Below, piece after piece: positions 1 to 11,067 of a stretch of DNA of 64,000 nucleotides (position 1 is the stretch's first letter; each line of letters begins with the position of its first letter). Below the pieces are notes generated by a model that ran no database searches, was not told where the DNA came from, and worked only from the letters and a program-made list of their open reading frames with translations. The stretch comes from Brachionus rotundiformis (taxonomy: Eukaryota > Rotifera > Eurotatoria > Ploima > Brachionidae): the NCBI GenBank assembly GCA_016802295.1, contig JAESIW010000109.1, positions 826,044-890,043 on the forward strand. The letters are read 5' to 3'. The position numbers were made by a program, and so were the translations under genes.

Positions 1-309
1 TTGTTCAATGATTAGACTGCACCTGGGATATTCTATATGTGCATGGCGCCTTTATTCGCTTAGTGAATCAACAACGCTTGTTGAGGCTAGATTTATCTAA
101 TTTGAGTACTAGGAGATTAAGAGGTGACCGAATTCAGAATTCAGGGGTTCAAATTGCTTAACAATTATGAAGAAATTAAATTTAAAATCAATTTTATTCT
201 TAATATTTGTGGTCAAAGATATGAATTAAGAAGAAATAGCTACTGTCTAACTCGTGAACGAGTGAAAAATTGTCTTAGTAAAAGAATAAAAGAGATAAAA
301 CTTTTTTAG
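1..309 (+). mobile_element. 3' end of a CR1/Jockey-type LINE (reverse transcriptase C-terminus), cut by the window start
   Basis: Reading plus-strand frames gives the typical end of a non-LTR reverse transcriptase: a QQRLLRLDLSNLSTRRLRGD stretch near 70-125, then, after a frameshift near 125, FKLLNNYEEIKF and CGQRYELRRNSYCLTRERVKN. This is the 'ERL..L.L..L..RR.RGD' and 'R.....L...R.....RN' pattern of LINE proteins. It is a relic: frameshifted, stops before the usual end. A nearly identical copy in opposite orientation lies at 5741-6049. Confidence 0.8.
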
Positions 310-559
310 TAAAAGCTTAGAATCTTGATTTTTTTTAAGCGAAGTTTGATATTTGGATGCCCAAACTAATAGAAGCAACTGCTACAACTCTTTAGGGCTG
401 TGTTTAGACTAACCCATAAGCTGGAGTTAAAACTACTACAACTTTTAAAAATTTATATTATTTTCCATTCATAATCAAAAATTAAATGTCAACTTTTAAC
501 GCATATTCAAGATATTTACTCAATTTTTATCAAGGCAAGATGGTATAATATTTTATTTT

Positions 560-2433
560 TCCAAAATTGGCTGACCGGTGGCACTGCCGCGGGTCAGTCC
601 TGTTTATTAAATAATAAATAAAAGAGAGTTCGAAAGCTGCCGAAATGACGGTTGGCAGCTTATATTTATATGCGCGTGTCGCATGGCCGGTGCGTAATCA
701 CGTTTTACGGTGATATGCGCCTGGAAGGCGCGTCGGCTGGGTTAGCAGCCGATGGCACATACGACACGCAGATATTGAACATTGATTTCGCCCAATTCAC
801 CATCAGGACCAGGGCGAAGAAGCGACGCATTGATTGTGCACTGTTCGTCGCGAATCTTGTCCATTTTGCGCGTCCTTTTCTCCATAATCCGAGGACCGCC
901 ATATTGTCCACGTGTAAATGTTTGTTGCGTGGGAAACTGTTCCGGAATACGAATGGGATGAGCGAGGCTGCCCCTTCATTAAAGAGTATGGCTTCAGTTG
1001 GAGCTGGAAGTGAGACATCCCGTCCCGACTTCGCGTGTACTGCCCCAAGCCCGTACTCTGAAGCATCGGTGTACCAGTGGTCTTCTGGCTCCCGATAGTT
1101 TGTTTTAAAATTAAACCTACTTATCTTAACAATGATATCCATAAACCACCAGTACTGCCTTCGAGTGACTGGGGTCATCTTAAGAAAGAGGTTAACTAAG
1201 GGACTTACCTTACCCGCGAACGAGAGGTAATAATTTAAGTAGCCCCTAACTCTTTGTAGCATCTTACCCCTGGGATCTGATGTCAAGAGGGCTTCGGTCA
1301 TTTTCTTAACGAAAAGAGAAGCTTCGGGAGATCTTTCGATACCTAAACCATCCCATTCCGCCCCAAGGAACCTTATTCTCTTAACCGGTTTTAAGATGGA
1401 CTTTTTTGCGTTTATTACCCACCCTGCGTTTTTAAGTTTTGCCCTTAGCTCGTTTATAAAGGACTGGAGCTTATCCTTATCTTTGTGAGCTATGATAAGG
1501 TCGTCAAGGTGACCATAAGTGAATTTAGTGAATTTCTTGACGAACCTTAATTGCAGTTTAGCAGCATCTGCTGCACGTAGGGGGCAATGGAAAGTCCAAA
1601 GGGCATCCTTCTGAATTGATAGAAATTCCCACCATACCCAAAAGTGGTTATAAACCTAGATTTTGGGTGTACAGGAACGTTGAAGAACGCCTGTTTAAAG
1701 TCCAGTTTGGTATACCAAAGATGCCTCGTCCACTTCATATCTGAGGCGGCTTGGTAAACCGATTTTAACTGGAACTTAGGTGGGTCTATTATCTTGGTTA
1801 ATGCCGAAAAATCGGCAATGGGCCTAACTTTGGAGCCGGGTCTCTCAACGAGAAAGAAAGTTCCGCAGTAACGGGGTGGCTTAGTGTAGCTTACCTCCTC
1901 AATTATTTCTGCTTTCAGCAGGTTGTTAATAACTAAGTCCCTAACTTCATCAGATTCCTTAATCTTTTTGCGGAAACCTAGAGTTCTGGCCGAACCTTTA
2001 TTAGCCCAGATTCTGAGGCCATCTTTTAACTTATTGAATAGGGCTCTAGGTACTGGAAATTGGCTATTGAACTTCCTAATATCGTTGGGGGGTAAGAAGT
2101 AGGTGTCGACGTCAATTTCGGATGCTCTGAGCTTATCCTCTCTTAGCGCGAACTGCTGGAACCGAAGGGATTGGTCTCCAGGCGATGTAGGTATGGCAGG
2201 AGGATTGCCATTATGATTTGGCGCGTTGGGGTTTGGAGGCAACCCTGGTTGCTCCAGTGACCCCTGGTTAGTTTGGTTAGTATCGTCTAAGGGATTATGA
2301 AGATCTTCATTTAGGGGCTCATCCTCCTCAATTTCTCCCCAACCTCCCGATTCGACAAAGAAATATGATGCGGTTAAAGAATCCCAAAAATAATGCCTCG
2401 TGATAGGGAGATTCCAAAATTCATTTATTCCTT
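560..2433 (-). mobile_element. Degraded retroelement with reverse transcriptase and RNase H (DIRS- or Ty3-like)
   Basis: Minus-strand coding runs from about 2433 to 705. The first part (to 1547) carries RT fingers and palm: KVRPIADFSALTKI, YTKLDFKQAFFNVPV and RRMPFGLSIAPY. A single frameshift near 1550 is followed by an open frame with the catalytic-type YGHLDDLIIA motif (about 1490-1515), a thumb region, and RNase H at 705-1090 (WYTDASEYGLGAV, LHVDNMAV, NPADAPSR). No integrase or tyrosine recombinase and no LTR pair were found. The gag-side start has no ATG and a stop bounds it near 2433. The FGLSIAPY form of the palm motif resembles DIRS-type more than ordinary Ty3 elements, but the clade is unresolved. 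GC content is much higher than the surroundings, suggesting a fairly recent arrival. Confidence 0.8.
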
Positions 2434-2866
2434 TTTATTTTTGTCTAGATCATATAAAAATTTAAAAAAAAATTAAATTAAAAATGTTAAGCTATGATCA
2501 AAAAAATCTATAAATTTCTTTTTTTGCTTTTAAAAAAAAATAAAATATTAAAAATGCTCTTAGCTCATTTATTGATATATTAAGAAATTAATTTAGTTTT
2601 AAATATTTAATTAGAAACAAATAATTAAAATAAAATCAAATAATTACAAAAAAAATAAGAACTCAAATCATTAGAATTGAAAATTAATTAATATAAATAT
2701 ATACAGTTTTAAAGTTCTGGGCTAGAAACAAAATAGTCCGGTGGCCAGTGGGCACCCATTCCCACATCGACCGATATTCTTAACCTCTATATTTATATTA
2801 TATATATATATATATAGGAACAAATGATAAAAAAGACTAAACTAAAAACAAATATACAAAAACAAG
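2434..2866. other. AT-rich spacer downstream of TBC1D24
   Basis: No coding potential seen. Contains A/T runs and a short (TA)n tract near 2797-2815, plus a small GC-richer block at 2720-2785 that I cannot identify. It is probably the 3' untranslated and downstream flank of the minus-strand gene at 2867-4735. Confidence 0.6.
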
Positions 2867-4735
2867 TCAGTATTCAGTAGACTTAAAGCTAAGCACTTCC
2901 AACATGGCAATCTCAAAGTCAGCCTCTGTGCCGAGTATGTTGTTGTTGAAAGTGTCACACACGCCGCTTCGGCCGTAAATCAAATCACTGTTGATCAGAA
3001 GACCAACGCCTTTCTCACATCCACCGCCGACAATCAACTTGTCACTGTCGGCGTACATGAACATCTCTTGAGCGCTGGTGGTCTCTGTCTTGCTGGTCTT
3101 GCCGACCCATTCGTACTTTTCGACTTTGGGCGCCAGCTCGAACAAAAAAGTCTCCCCATTGCCGAAAAATCTCGGCAATAGAGTTCTCTGTTTGGCAATG
3201 CGCTCCGACCACGGCCTGGAACAAAACGCGCCAAACACCGAATTGGTCGTAGTCTTGACCACTAGTATGGTCGATTGGTAGAACTCGATCTTATCGAACA
3301 GAGTCATCAGTCTGCAGCCGTGTATATTGGTCGAGTAGGTCAATTGGAGCTCGAGTATTTGGTACCTGCTCGGCAGCCATCGCCACAGAGTTGTTATTTG
3401 CTCGGGGCTAAGGACGTCCGAGCCGATGGTCTCGACCGAAAAGGAGGGCAGGTTGAGGTGACTTTGCGGATGATGGTGGTGGTAGAACGAGTGCGAAGAG
3501 CCGCTTTGTGAGTTCATGTACCATTTTTTGGACGGAGTTACCAGCTTTTTGAACGGGCTAGTCCACGAGGAGGCCTTGCCGCCGGCGGGCACCTGAGACG
3601 CGGCGGCTGATTTTTGATTGAGCGAAAGTACGCTTAGTTTTCGGTGATTTTCTTCCAGGTCTTGGATCAGATGGGACTTTAGGAACGGACCGAGAATGGC
3701 CGAGTAGATTTTTTTCTTATAATCGGCCTCTGGTCGCGCGTTTTGGTTCTTGTTCGAGCGCATTTTTTTGATCGCCTTCTCCTCCGACTGGAACACACTG
3801 TCTATGTCTTTGCGGCTCATGTTCCGGTAGCCGAACGCTGTCTTAAGCATTTTGTCCATTGGTACCGGTATTTTGGCACAAAAGTCGCGCATACAATTCA
3901 CTTTAAGCGATATTGACCTGCCCGCCATCGACTTGTAGAACCAGTCGAGTATGGCCAGGCCGAATCTGTACAGAACTTTTTGTCCTTCGAGCAAAAAGCA
4001 ATCGACTATGTTTAGCACGTAGTCGAATGGCAAATACTCGAATATCCACCATTGCCAATGGTCTAGCACATCGAAGCATTTTTCTGTGTCATTGGTCTCT
4101 TTGTAGAGTCCTTCGAGCAAGTGTTCGTAGGAGTTGAGGGCGTACTTTTGGGCAAAGCGGCGAAATACGTAGTTGGTAGTGATCCAGTGTATGTCGGTTT
4201 GGGTTATTTTGTTGTTGGACTCGACGACGGAAAGCAGGCACGCAAAGCACTCTTGCTCGGTCATGTAGTGGAGAAAGAGGCTGGCAAGCGGGGCAAGGAG
4301 CGGCGCGAACGTGATGTCCGGGTGGACAGTGGCCAGCACGTTTAGCAGCCGACAGACGGCCTCTTTGCCAGAATCGTTCAAATAGTAGAAGCACAAGTGC
4401 TCGCGGTCGACAAAGTCCGGCAGCTCGGCCTTCAGCTTCAAATGCTTGCCGAACAGGACGGATATTTTTTGGCTGTACTTTTCCATGGTTAGTTTTGCCT
4501 GGCTGGAGTCGGCCGGCAGCAATATGCGTTTCCATAGAAACTTGCGCACTGCTTGGTTCGGCTCTCGGGCCGACGTGCGAAAGCTGTCCTTGAGCTTGGC
4601 GTGCTCTATTTGGTCCTGGAATAGCAAGTCAAAGTCTTCGCGCACATTTACATTGTTGTACTCGTTTGGAAAGTTGGCTTTTTGCACCAAACTCCAATTA
4701 AAGCAACTCGTTTCATTCTTATCCAGTTTTATCAT
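2867..4735 (-). CDS. TBC1D24: TBC1D24-like protein (TBC domain plus TLDc domain), single exon
   Basis: A 622-residue open frame from an ATG at 4735. The N-terminal half is a divergent TBC domain (RKFLWKRILLP near 64, then YYLNDSGKEAV, HWQWWIFEYLPF, FYKSMAGR), and the last 180 residues are a TLDc domain (from about 443: LWRWLPSRYQILEL, GNGETFLFELAP, IVGGGCEKGVGLLIN, CDTFNNNILG, FEIAMLEVLSF). This TBC-TLDc order is diagnostic of TBC1D24/Skywalker, an ARF6/RAB35-linked regulator of synaptic vesicle trafficking that binds phosphoinositides through its TBC domain. The protein is somewhat longer than the vertebrate form because of a Ser/His-rich linker (about 380-435, with five His in a row). No intron is needed, unlike most genes here. 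Codons are notably GC-rich against the AT-rich flanks. It lies between two opposed LINE copies. Confidence 0.9.
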   Translation of the reverse strand: MIKLDKNETSCFNWSLVQKANFPNEYNNVNVREDFDLLFQDQIEHAKLKDSFRTSAREPNQAVRKFLWKRILLPADSSQAKLTMEKYSQKISVLFGKHLKLKAELPDFVDREHLCFYYLNDSGKEAVCRLLNVLATVHPDITFAPLLAPLASLFLHYMTEQECFACLLSVVESNNKITQTDIHWITTNYVFRRFAQKYALNSYEHLLEGLYKETNDTEKCFDVLDHWQWWIFEYLPFDYVLNIVDCFLLEGQKVLYRFGLAILDWFYKSMAGRSISLKVNCMRDFCAKIPVPMDKMLKTAFGYRNMSRKDIDSVFQSEEKAIKKMRSNKNQNARPEADYKKKIYSAILGPFLKSHLIQDLEENHRKLSVLSLNQKSAAASQVPAGGKASSWTSPFKKLVTPSKKWYMNSQSGSSHSFYHHHHPQSHLNLPSFSVETIGSDVLSPEQITTLWRWLPSRYQILELQLTYSTNIHGCRLMTLFDKIEFYQSTILVVKTTTNSVFGAFCSRPWSERIAKQRTLLPRFFGNGETFLFELAPKVEKYEWVGKTSKTETTSAQEMFMYADSDKLIVGGGCEKGVGLLINSDLIYGRSGVCDTFNNNILGTEADFEIAMLEVLSFKSTEY

Positions 4736-5740
4736 TATATATTGTTATTTTTTTTTTGTTTTTTTTTTTTACTATCTATCTATAAAAATAAATTAAATTT
4801 TTTCTATATAAATATTTTTTTTCAATCAGTGTTTTTTCTGTAAAAGACGAAAAAATAATTAATGGCAGCTGAATATTTCCAACCTGACTTTCCAGAATGG
4901 TAACGATTAAAGAATGCTAATTTATGTTCGTTCAACACCAAACTCCAGGTTCTTCAAATTGTTCAGTTCAATTGTTTGATTGCAGATTTACATTAGTTTT
5001 GATTTTTGAATAAAATTTGTTGCTTGTTTTTTTTGTTTATTTAATTTAATTTAATAAATCTTAAAATTATAAATTATTACAATTTAGAGTATGTTTTTAA
5101 ATATGTTCAAGTCGGATTTGGGACTGAAACGCACAATAGCACAATATTACGCATTTAATTCTTAAAAATAGTTTAACCTAGTTCTTGCCAGCAGTTGAAG
5201 ACGCTCAGAAGCAAAAACAAATCTGGTATATATATATCAATATTTAGTCATGGTGGATAGCTTTGTTAAAAAGGTAAACGTACAACTAAGTGCGTGAGAG
5301 AGTGCGTGAGTTAAAGTTTAATTATAATAAAAATTAAAATTTAGGTGAGATAATTTCAAAATTTGATTTTGATTTTTGGACGCTATTTTTATGAACTACA
5401 ATAGGTTGGCTTCAGACGAGCGGCACTTTTTCATTCAAATTCTAGTGACACAACAAGCTTTCCCTTTGGGCTTGCTCATGCACATAATATGTCAATCTTA
5501 TTCCCATTAGATATTTTAAATAAAATTTATTGAATAAGAATTTAATTATTTTGTTTTACTATAATTAAAAGTTTAAAAATTAAAAAAAAAATTCTTCACA
5601 TCTTATCTTGATGATAATGGTGTAAATACCTCAAAAGTGCGTTTGAAGTTGACAACTAATTTATGATTATGAGCAAAAAAAATAAGATAAATTTTTAATA
5701 GTAAATTTTTTAGTAAAAATCTAACTTATCTTTTTAATTT
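4736..5740. other. Intergenic, upstream flank of TBC1D24
   Basis: No gene seen. A poly-T stretch (4741-4771) abuts the TBC1D24 start and would be its 5' leader. The rest is AT-rich with no recognisable repeat or coding similarity. Confidence 0.5.
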
Positions 5741-6180
5741 TTATTCCAATAAAAATAAATCAATTTTAAAACAATTTTTCACTCTTTCACGAGTTAGACA
5801 GTAGCTATTCCTTCTTAATTCATATCTTTGACCACAAGTATTAAGAATTAAATTTAATTTTTTATTAAATTTAATTTCTTCATAATTGTTAAGCAATTTG
5901 TACCCCTGAATTCTGAATTCGGTCACCTCTTAATCTCCTAGTACTCAAATTAGATAAATCTAGCCTCAACAAGCGTTGTTGATTCACTAAGCGAATAAAG
6001 GCGCCATGCACATATAGAATATCCCAGGTGCAGTCTAATCATTGAACAATACAATAGTTTAATAATCTCGCTACATGAATACTTAAATGCTTTCTTGATT
6101 AAACTCAACATCCTATTTGCTTTAGCTGAAGCGTTTTTGACTAGTGTATCCCATTTTTAATTGCTGTTTATCTACTAAGA
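5741..6180 (-). mobile_element. LINE reverse transcriptase C-terminal fragment, inverted copy of 1-309
   Basis: Read on the minus strand it gives, over several frames, DTLVKNASAKANRML, FKYSCSEIIKLLYCSM, then the same RLLRLDLSNLSTRRLRGD and GQRYELRRNSYCLTRERVKN seen at 1-309. The first roughly 170 nt shared by the two copies (6050 back to about 5880, against 1 to 170) differ at about one position, then diverge by small indels. This copy extends further 5' than the window-edge copy. Stops and frameshifts show it is dead. Confidence 0.8.
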
Positions 6181-6329
6181 GTCTCATAATAAAGCAAGCT
6201 GTAGTATTCGATATAGGGCAAAAAAGAAGGTTGGACTAGTTAGTTGTTACCATTTGTTAGTCAAGAAGTGGATATTTATTAATAAAGTAATATAAGTAGT
6301 TACACAACACATGGAGAGTGACTACCGCT

Positions 6330-6850
6330 ATTAGCTAGTGAAGAGATGTTGCAGCCTGGTTCATTTAGTCTATCTAGAGCAGCTTTGAAACCTTCAGTAG
6401 ATTAAGATGTTTCCACATCTTCTAATACAGTTTAAAAAAAAGCGTTCACTACAGCTGCAAAATCATTTCTAGCTTCAGCTTGGAGAAGTTCTCTCTTGAT
6501 TCGGTTGCCTCTTAATGCCGGGAGTGGACCTTTGATTACTCATTTATTTTCCAGATTTATAGCCAGGCTTACTAATTCTAATCCAAACACTAATTTGTAC
6601 ATTTCAATCAAATCCTCTCTGACCCTTCTTTTACCAAATCTTATCAAGTCCACTCTAGCCAGCCTCAATTCATACGAAAAACTTTTTAGCGATACAGGGA
6701 TCTTTGTTGACCTTTCTTGCACTTTCTCTAAAACATTCTCATCTCCTTTCATTTGGATTCCATAACTGAACTGATGTGTAATCAGCATAGACGTATAAAG
6801 TCTTACCGACAACTTCTCCTCTCTGCTTGTAAATGTTCGTTTTAACATTC
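6330..6850 (-). mobile_element. LINE reverse transcriptase C-terminal fragment (second family)
   Basis: Minus-strand reading gives LEKVQERSTKIP, SYELRLARVDLIRFGKRR, REDLIEMYKLVFGLE, then RGNRIKRELLQAEARNDFAA. These match the end of non-LTR RTs ('LEKVQRRATK..', 'RR.RGDLIEMYKI', 'R.NFF..RV'). It differs in sequence from the adjacent fragment at 5741-6180 and resembles the fragment at 43045-43230. Truncated at both ends. Confidence 0.75.
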
Positions 6851-9800
6851 CTAGAATTCAACTCGCTTTCACACGTACACTTGAGTCCACTTCAAATCTT
6901 ATCCACTGTCCATATTCATTATTAAACTTTTTTATATTAGTTTTTCCTACATTACCAACTTCAGTTTACTTAAATATCTATAATTTACAGTGATATAGAA
7001 TGATCTGATAACAAAGTTTTAGCATTCAAAACAGAGTACTTTAACTTTGTCAAGAAGTGGACATTTTTAAATGAACTTTTTATTTTAGTTGGACTATATA
7101 ATTATAGGTCATAAGCCACGCATCTCCAGATCCTAACAGATTCGGTTCCTATAAAAAATGAAGATTTTTAATATTACAGATATAAGTAATTTAAAAATAT
7201 TTTTGCTCCAAAGTTGTAAAAAGATAATTGAATAATTAAAAAAAATTTATCTGTCAAGTATCTTTTTTATAGAAATAAAAATAAAAACAAAATTTCCTCT
7301 TTAGATACTGAAATACCTAAAAATTAAAAATTAAACATATTCTAACATTATTTTATACCAAATTGGTGTTATGATATTATAATCAAATTTAAAATTTGAG
7401 AAATTTTCTACACAATTTCAAAACATTCTTCAAAATTTTCACACCCAATTTTGCTCTAGAAATCTTATAATACCTAGCATCTTGGTCTAGCAAAATATTT
7501 TTCCAGAATAATTTTCATTTTATTTTGTAGCTTTCAAACTTTTTTGCCAACTTTTTGTTTTGCTTAAAAATTAAATTAAACATGGCTTTGAAAATAAACT
7601 TTTTAATAATAAAAGAATCTGTTAATTTTTTTATTAATCAAAGAACAATTTACCATAAATTTTGCTCGATTTTTAACTATTATAAAAATTTATAATTCAA
7701 ACCCATTGTTTAATATATTCAAAGTTTATAAATCAAAAATAAACATATCAATAGAATCTATTTTAATATAATTTTGTTTCTTGTGAGAAAAAACTTTCTA
7801 AATTTTCTACTTTATATATTTAGAAATAACTCTTGAAGGAAAAAATTAATTAATATTTAAAAAATTTGTCATTTAATTGTGTACTTTTCGAATTTTGTAG
7901 AAATTTCTAACTTCGAAGCTAAAACCAACAATGCATAAAATTATGGTAAAAATAAAATTAAAAATTTAGTATAAAATTAAAAGTTAGTCGTGTTCTAATA
8001 ATGTTTAAAAAACTGTGCTGTCAGTCTATAAGCATTTTGAAAAAAAATTAGATAAAATTAATAATCTTAACCAGATTTGGGACAGAAATTTCAGGTAAAA
8101 GAACTGTTGTTTTTCTTAATTCTTTTTACATCAATGAAATAAATTTCTAGTAATTATTACGTCTTAAACTTAAAAATACTTTTTTAAATATTATTATATA
8201 CCAATTTGATGGTATGATGTTTTGATTATAAAAAGGTAATAAATATTCCTTTGCTTTCTCTTTTATGATGATTAAATATAATATTTCAAAAATTTTTTAA
8301 TTGCAAGTATTTTAGACAGCTTGAATAAATTCTTCATATTTTAATCCATATTTATCTATTTGACATGTCTCCAAATTGAATTTTTTTCTGGCAGCAAATT
8401 TATTACATGGAAATAAAGACTTTATAAGTTTATTTAGGTCAAAGTATGGATTATATATATTGTAGTTTATAATTTAAAATTATATTGGAATTTTATTAAA
8501 TAAATTAAAAAAATATTTAATATTAGACAAAAATGCTTTTTATAAAAGTCTAGCCTTGATTAACTCAAATTATATCACAAAAAATGTAGCAAAATAACTT
8601 TATTATAAATAAAAATATCTACAATTAAGTTCAATCTATTCTAGACTTAATCTTAAAGTAATCTGCTTAGTTTCCAGTCCAAATAAATACAATCAATAAA
8701 AAAAGGGATTTAATTTTTTTAATTAATTCAAAATAAACATCCAAATTTGGCAACAATTAGCTACATTTGATTACTTTAAAAAAATAAATTAAAAAAAACA
8801 CTCTAAACTCTTTATAACCAAACCTGGCACGGGTCTCATTCTGATAAATTCATTTGGCAATATTTTTCAAACAAATGATTATTATTTTAATTGAAGATTA
8901 GAATAAAAGCATGATCATTTAATCATTATTTTTATTTTTAATTAAAAGCATTCATAAAGTTCATTAAGTTTTTTGTATATAAATTAAGCTCAATTAATTT
9001 TTCAAGCAACCGGATGTCTTTGAATTTCCAATGCACTCTTAAACTGGCTTCTAAGCTTTCGCCAATTTTCAGGGGTTAATAGGGTTCGACAAAAAAATCA
9101 ATATAAGGTTTAAAAAGGGTTTTCTTAATCTCAATAAAAAGTTCTTAATGCATAAAAAAAATATATAAACTTCTTAGGGACATATTTAGTTTAAACAAGT
9201 CATTTAAAAATTATATAATATGGACCTTTAAAAGGTTTGCATTTGGTAAATCCTAATAAATCAGGTTTCAGGTAATAGATTTTACCAAAAAAGTTTAACT
9301 TTTGTCATGGATATATATTGGCTAGCTTTAAAAAATACTCCAAAAAAATAAAATTTAAATTATACTCTCAAGAATTGACAAGTCAAAACAAATTAATTTT
9401 TTTTCTAAATTTATTTCATTTTTTAAAGTCAGGTAATAAATTAAATTCATGGTAAAATATTGAATTTATTACTTAGATTAGAAAAAAAAAAGTTTATTTG
9501 GTAAATATTAATTTTTATAAAATGGTTGTGAAAATCCATCAGCTTAATAAATGGAGTAAATATTTATTTAAAGCAAAATTGACACAATAGTCAATGGCTA
9601 CTTTAAATTTTTTTGGTTTTTCCCTTAGAATATTCTGGTTTCTTTGAAAAGAAGATCCAGTAGAGAGCCGCAATTATCTTGAACCAATTCTTTTCTATTT
9701 ACTTTATAGGTAATAAGAATTCTAAAAACAAAAAGCCAAGCTCGAAAAGTTTTGCATCTTGAATATAAAAACCACTTGTAAAAAAATTGTATGGGTTCGA

Positions 9801-10610
9801 TAAAAGTCTGGTTTTGTAGCCATTCTTTTTTAAATTCAATTCTTAATAGCAAATTATTTAAATTAAAAAAAAAAGAATTTTTTATATAAACCTTGTTAAC
9901 AAGGCTTAATTGGCCATTTCCGAGTGGCACTCACTCAAAAACAAACTTCGGTTACTTAATCAACTAAAATGGTCTCTTTTTTATTCTCATAGTGAATTTT
10001 GCCAGTAAATATTTACCAATTCTACATGATATTATTTGCCAAATAGATTTAAATTCAATATTTTTTCAAAATGATTTTGGTACATTTCTAGATCTCATCA
10101 GTATCTAAAATTGGAAGGTTAAGAATCTCAATTTGAAAAAATGGGGACAAAGTTATTGGGTTGAGTTGGTCAATGCCCTCTCAGTTGCTATAAACCACCG
10201 AATTTAGGCTTTAACAACTTAGAATATCTGAGAAATTAATTTTAATTTAATTTTTAATAAAACAAAAGTTTATAATTATTTTTGTTACTGTTTCTATTTG
10301 TGACAGAAAAATATTTACATTGAGTAATTACGCCGAAGTCTGTTAAATGTTGAGTGTTAATCAGCCGAGGAAAATTTATAAAAAATTTATTTAAAAAAAA
10401 TACAGAGCTGTGGGCATGATTCATGAAGGCGTCAATTTGATTTGAATCTTCTGGCAAACATTTACCAATTTAACACTCAGGTGAAGATTAAGTCTAAAAA
10501 AAGTAAAATAAAATAGATCTATTTTGTTGTAAATATTTATTAAATTAAAAATAAAACTTTTGAAAATTTGATATTATTTGTCAATTTGGATTAGTGTCGA
10601 ATTAACGAAT
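6851..10610. other. Long AT-rich gene-free stretch
   Basis: About 3.8 kb with no supportable gene. One 101-codon minus-strand open stretch (9625-9930) lacks an ATG at its start and shows no family features. No tandem array or repeat pair with other parts of the window was recognised by eye. Confidence 0.5.
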
Positions 10611-10620
10611 TAGATTATAT

Positions 10621-10632
10621 TATATATATAAA
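10621..10632 (+). promoter_or_regulatory. Possible TATA box of the testican-like gene
   Basis: A TATATATAAA-type element followed about 30 nt later by non-repetitive sequence (CAGCTCACTTCAC). It is 436 nt upstream of the ATG at 11068, so a 5' leader with at least one intron would be needed. Inference only; the region is generally AT-rich. Confidence 0.3.
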
Positions 10633-10929
10633 TTGGCAGCTCACTTCACAAACTTTTCATTAACTTTTTAAAGTAAAAAAAAACAAATTATAAATTTAGG
10701 CTTTATTGTTTCAAATTTTTATTTTTTTGTCTTAATCCCATTTTTAGCATTTGGAAAAAATAAACTCTATTTTTTCTATATTTTTTTTTATAATATGATT
10801 CCAGGATGAAAAATCACCCTGTCAAAATTGATTACATAAACAGATTAGCACTCTAAAACAGGACAAGTCTCACCGATCTATTAATACTTCTTTTGTTATT
10901 TAAACAATTAAAATTTTATCTTCCCTTAG

Positions 10930-10969
10930 GGATCAGTTGTTTCTAAGACTTCATAATGCACATTACCAG
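10930..10969 (+). other. Possible non-coding 5' exon of the testican-like gene
   Basis: A 40-nt piece bounded by a polypyrimidine tract plus AG (TCTTCCCTTAG) and a GT (CCAG|GTATTT). A matching acceptor (GATTAG) lies just before the ATG at 11068. Joined, it would add only leader sequence because a stop follows in frame. Confidence 0.3.
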
Positions 10970-11067
10970 GTATTTATTAAAAAAAAACCTAAACATTTTA
11001 TAAAAATCTAGAAATTATTGTTATTTTATTTTGTTTTTATTTAAAATAAAATGATTAGTAATTAAAA

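Noticed and set aside
652..1098. 148-codon plus-strand open stretch
   Set aside because: It is the antisense of the RNase H domain of the minus-strand retroelement.
2797..2815. TA repeat as a possible regulatory element
   Set aside because: A short dinucleotide microsatellite in AT-rich DNA; position near the 3' end of TBC1D24 gives no promoter context.
4089..4535. 148-codon minus-strand open stretch inside TBC1D24
   Set aside because: Alternative frame of the GC-rich TBC1D24 coding sequence; the TBC/TLDc frame carries all recognisable motifs.
9625..9930. 101-codon minus-strand open stretch
   Set aside because: No ATG at its start, no recognised domain, no splice-linked partner; compatible with chance in AT-rich DNA.
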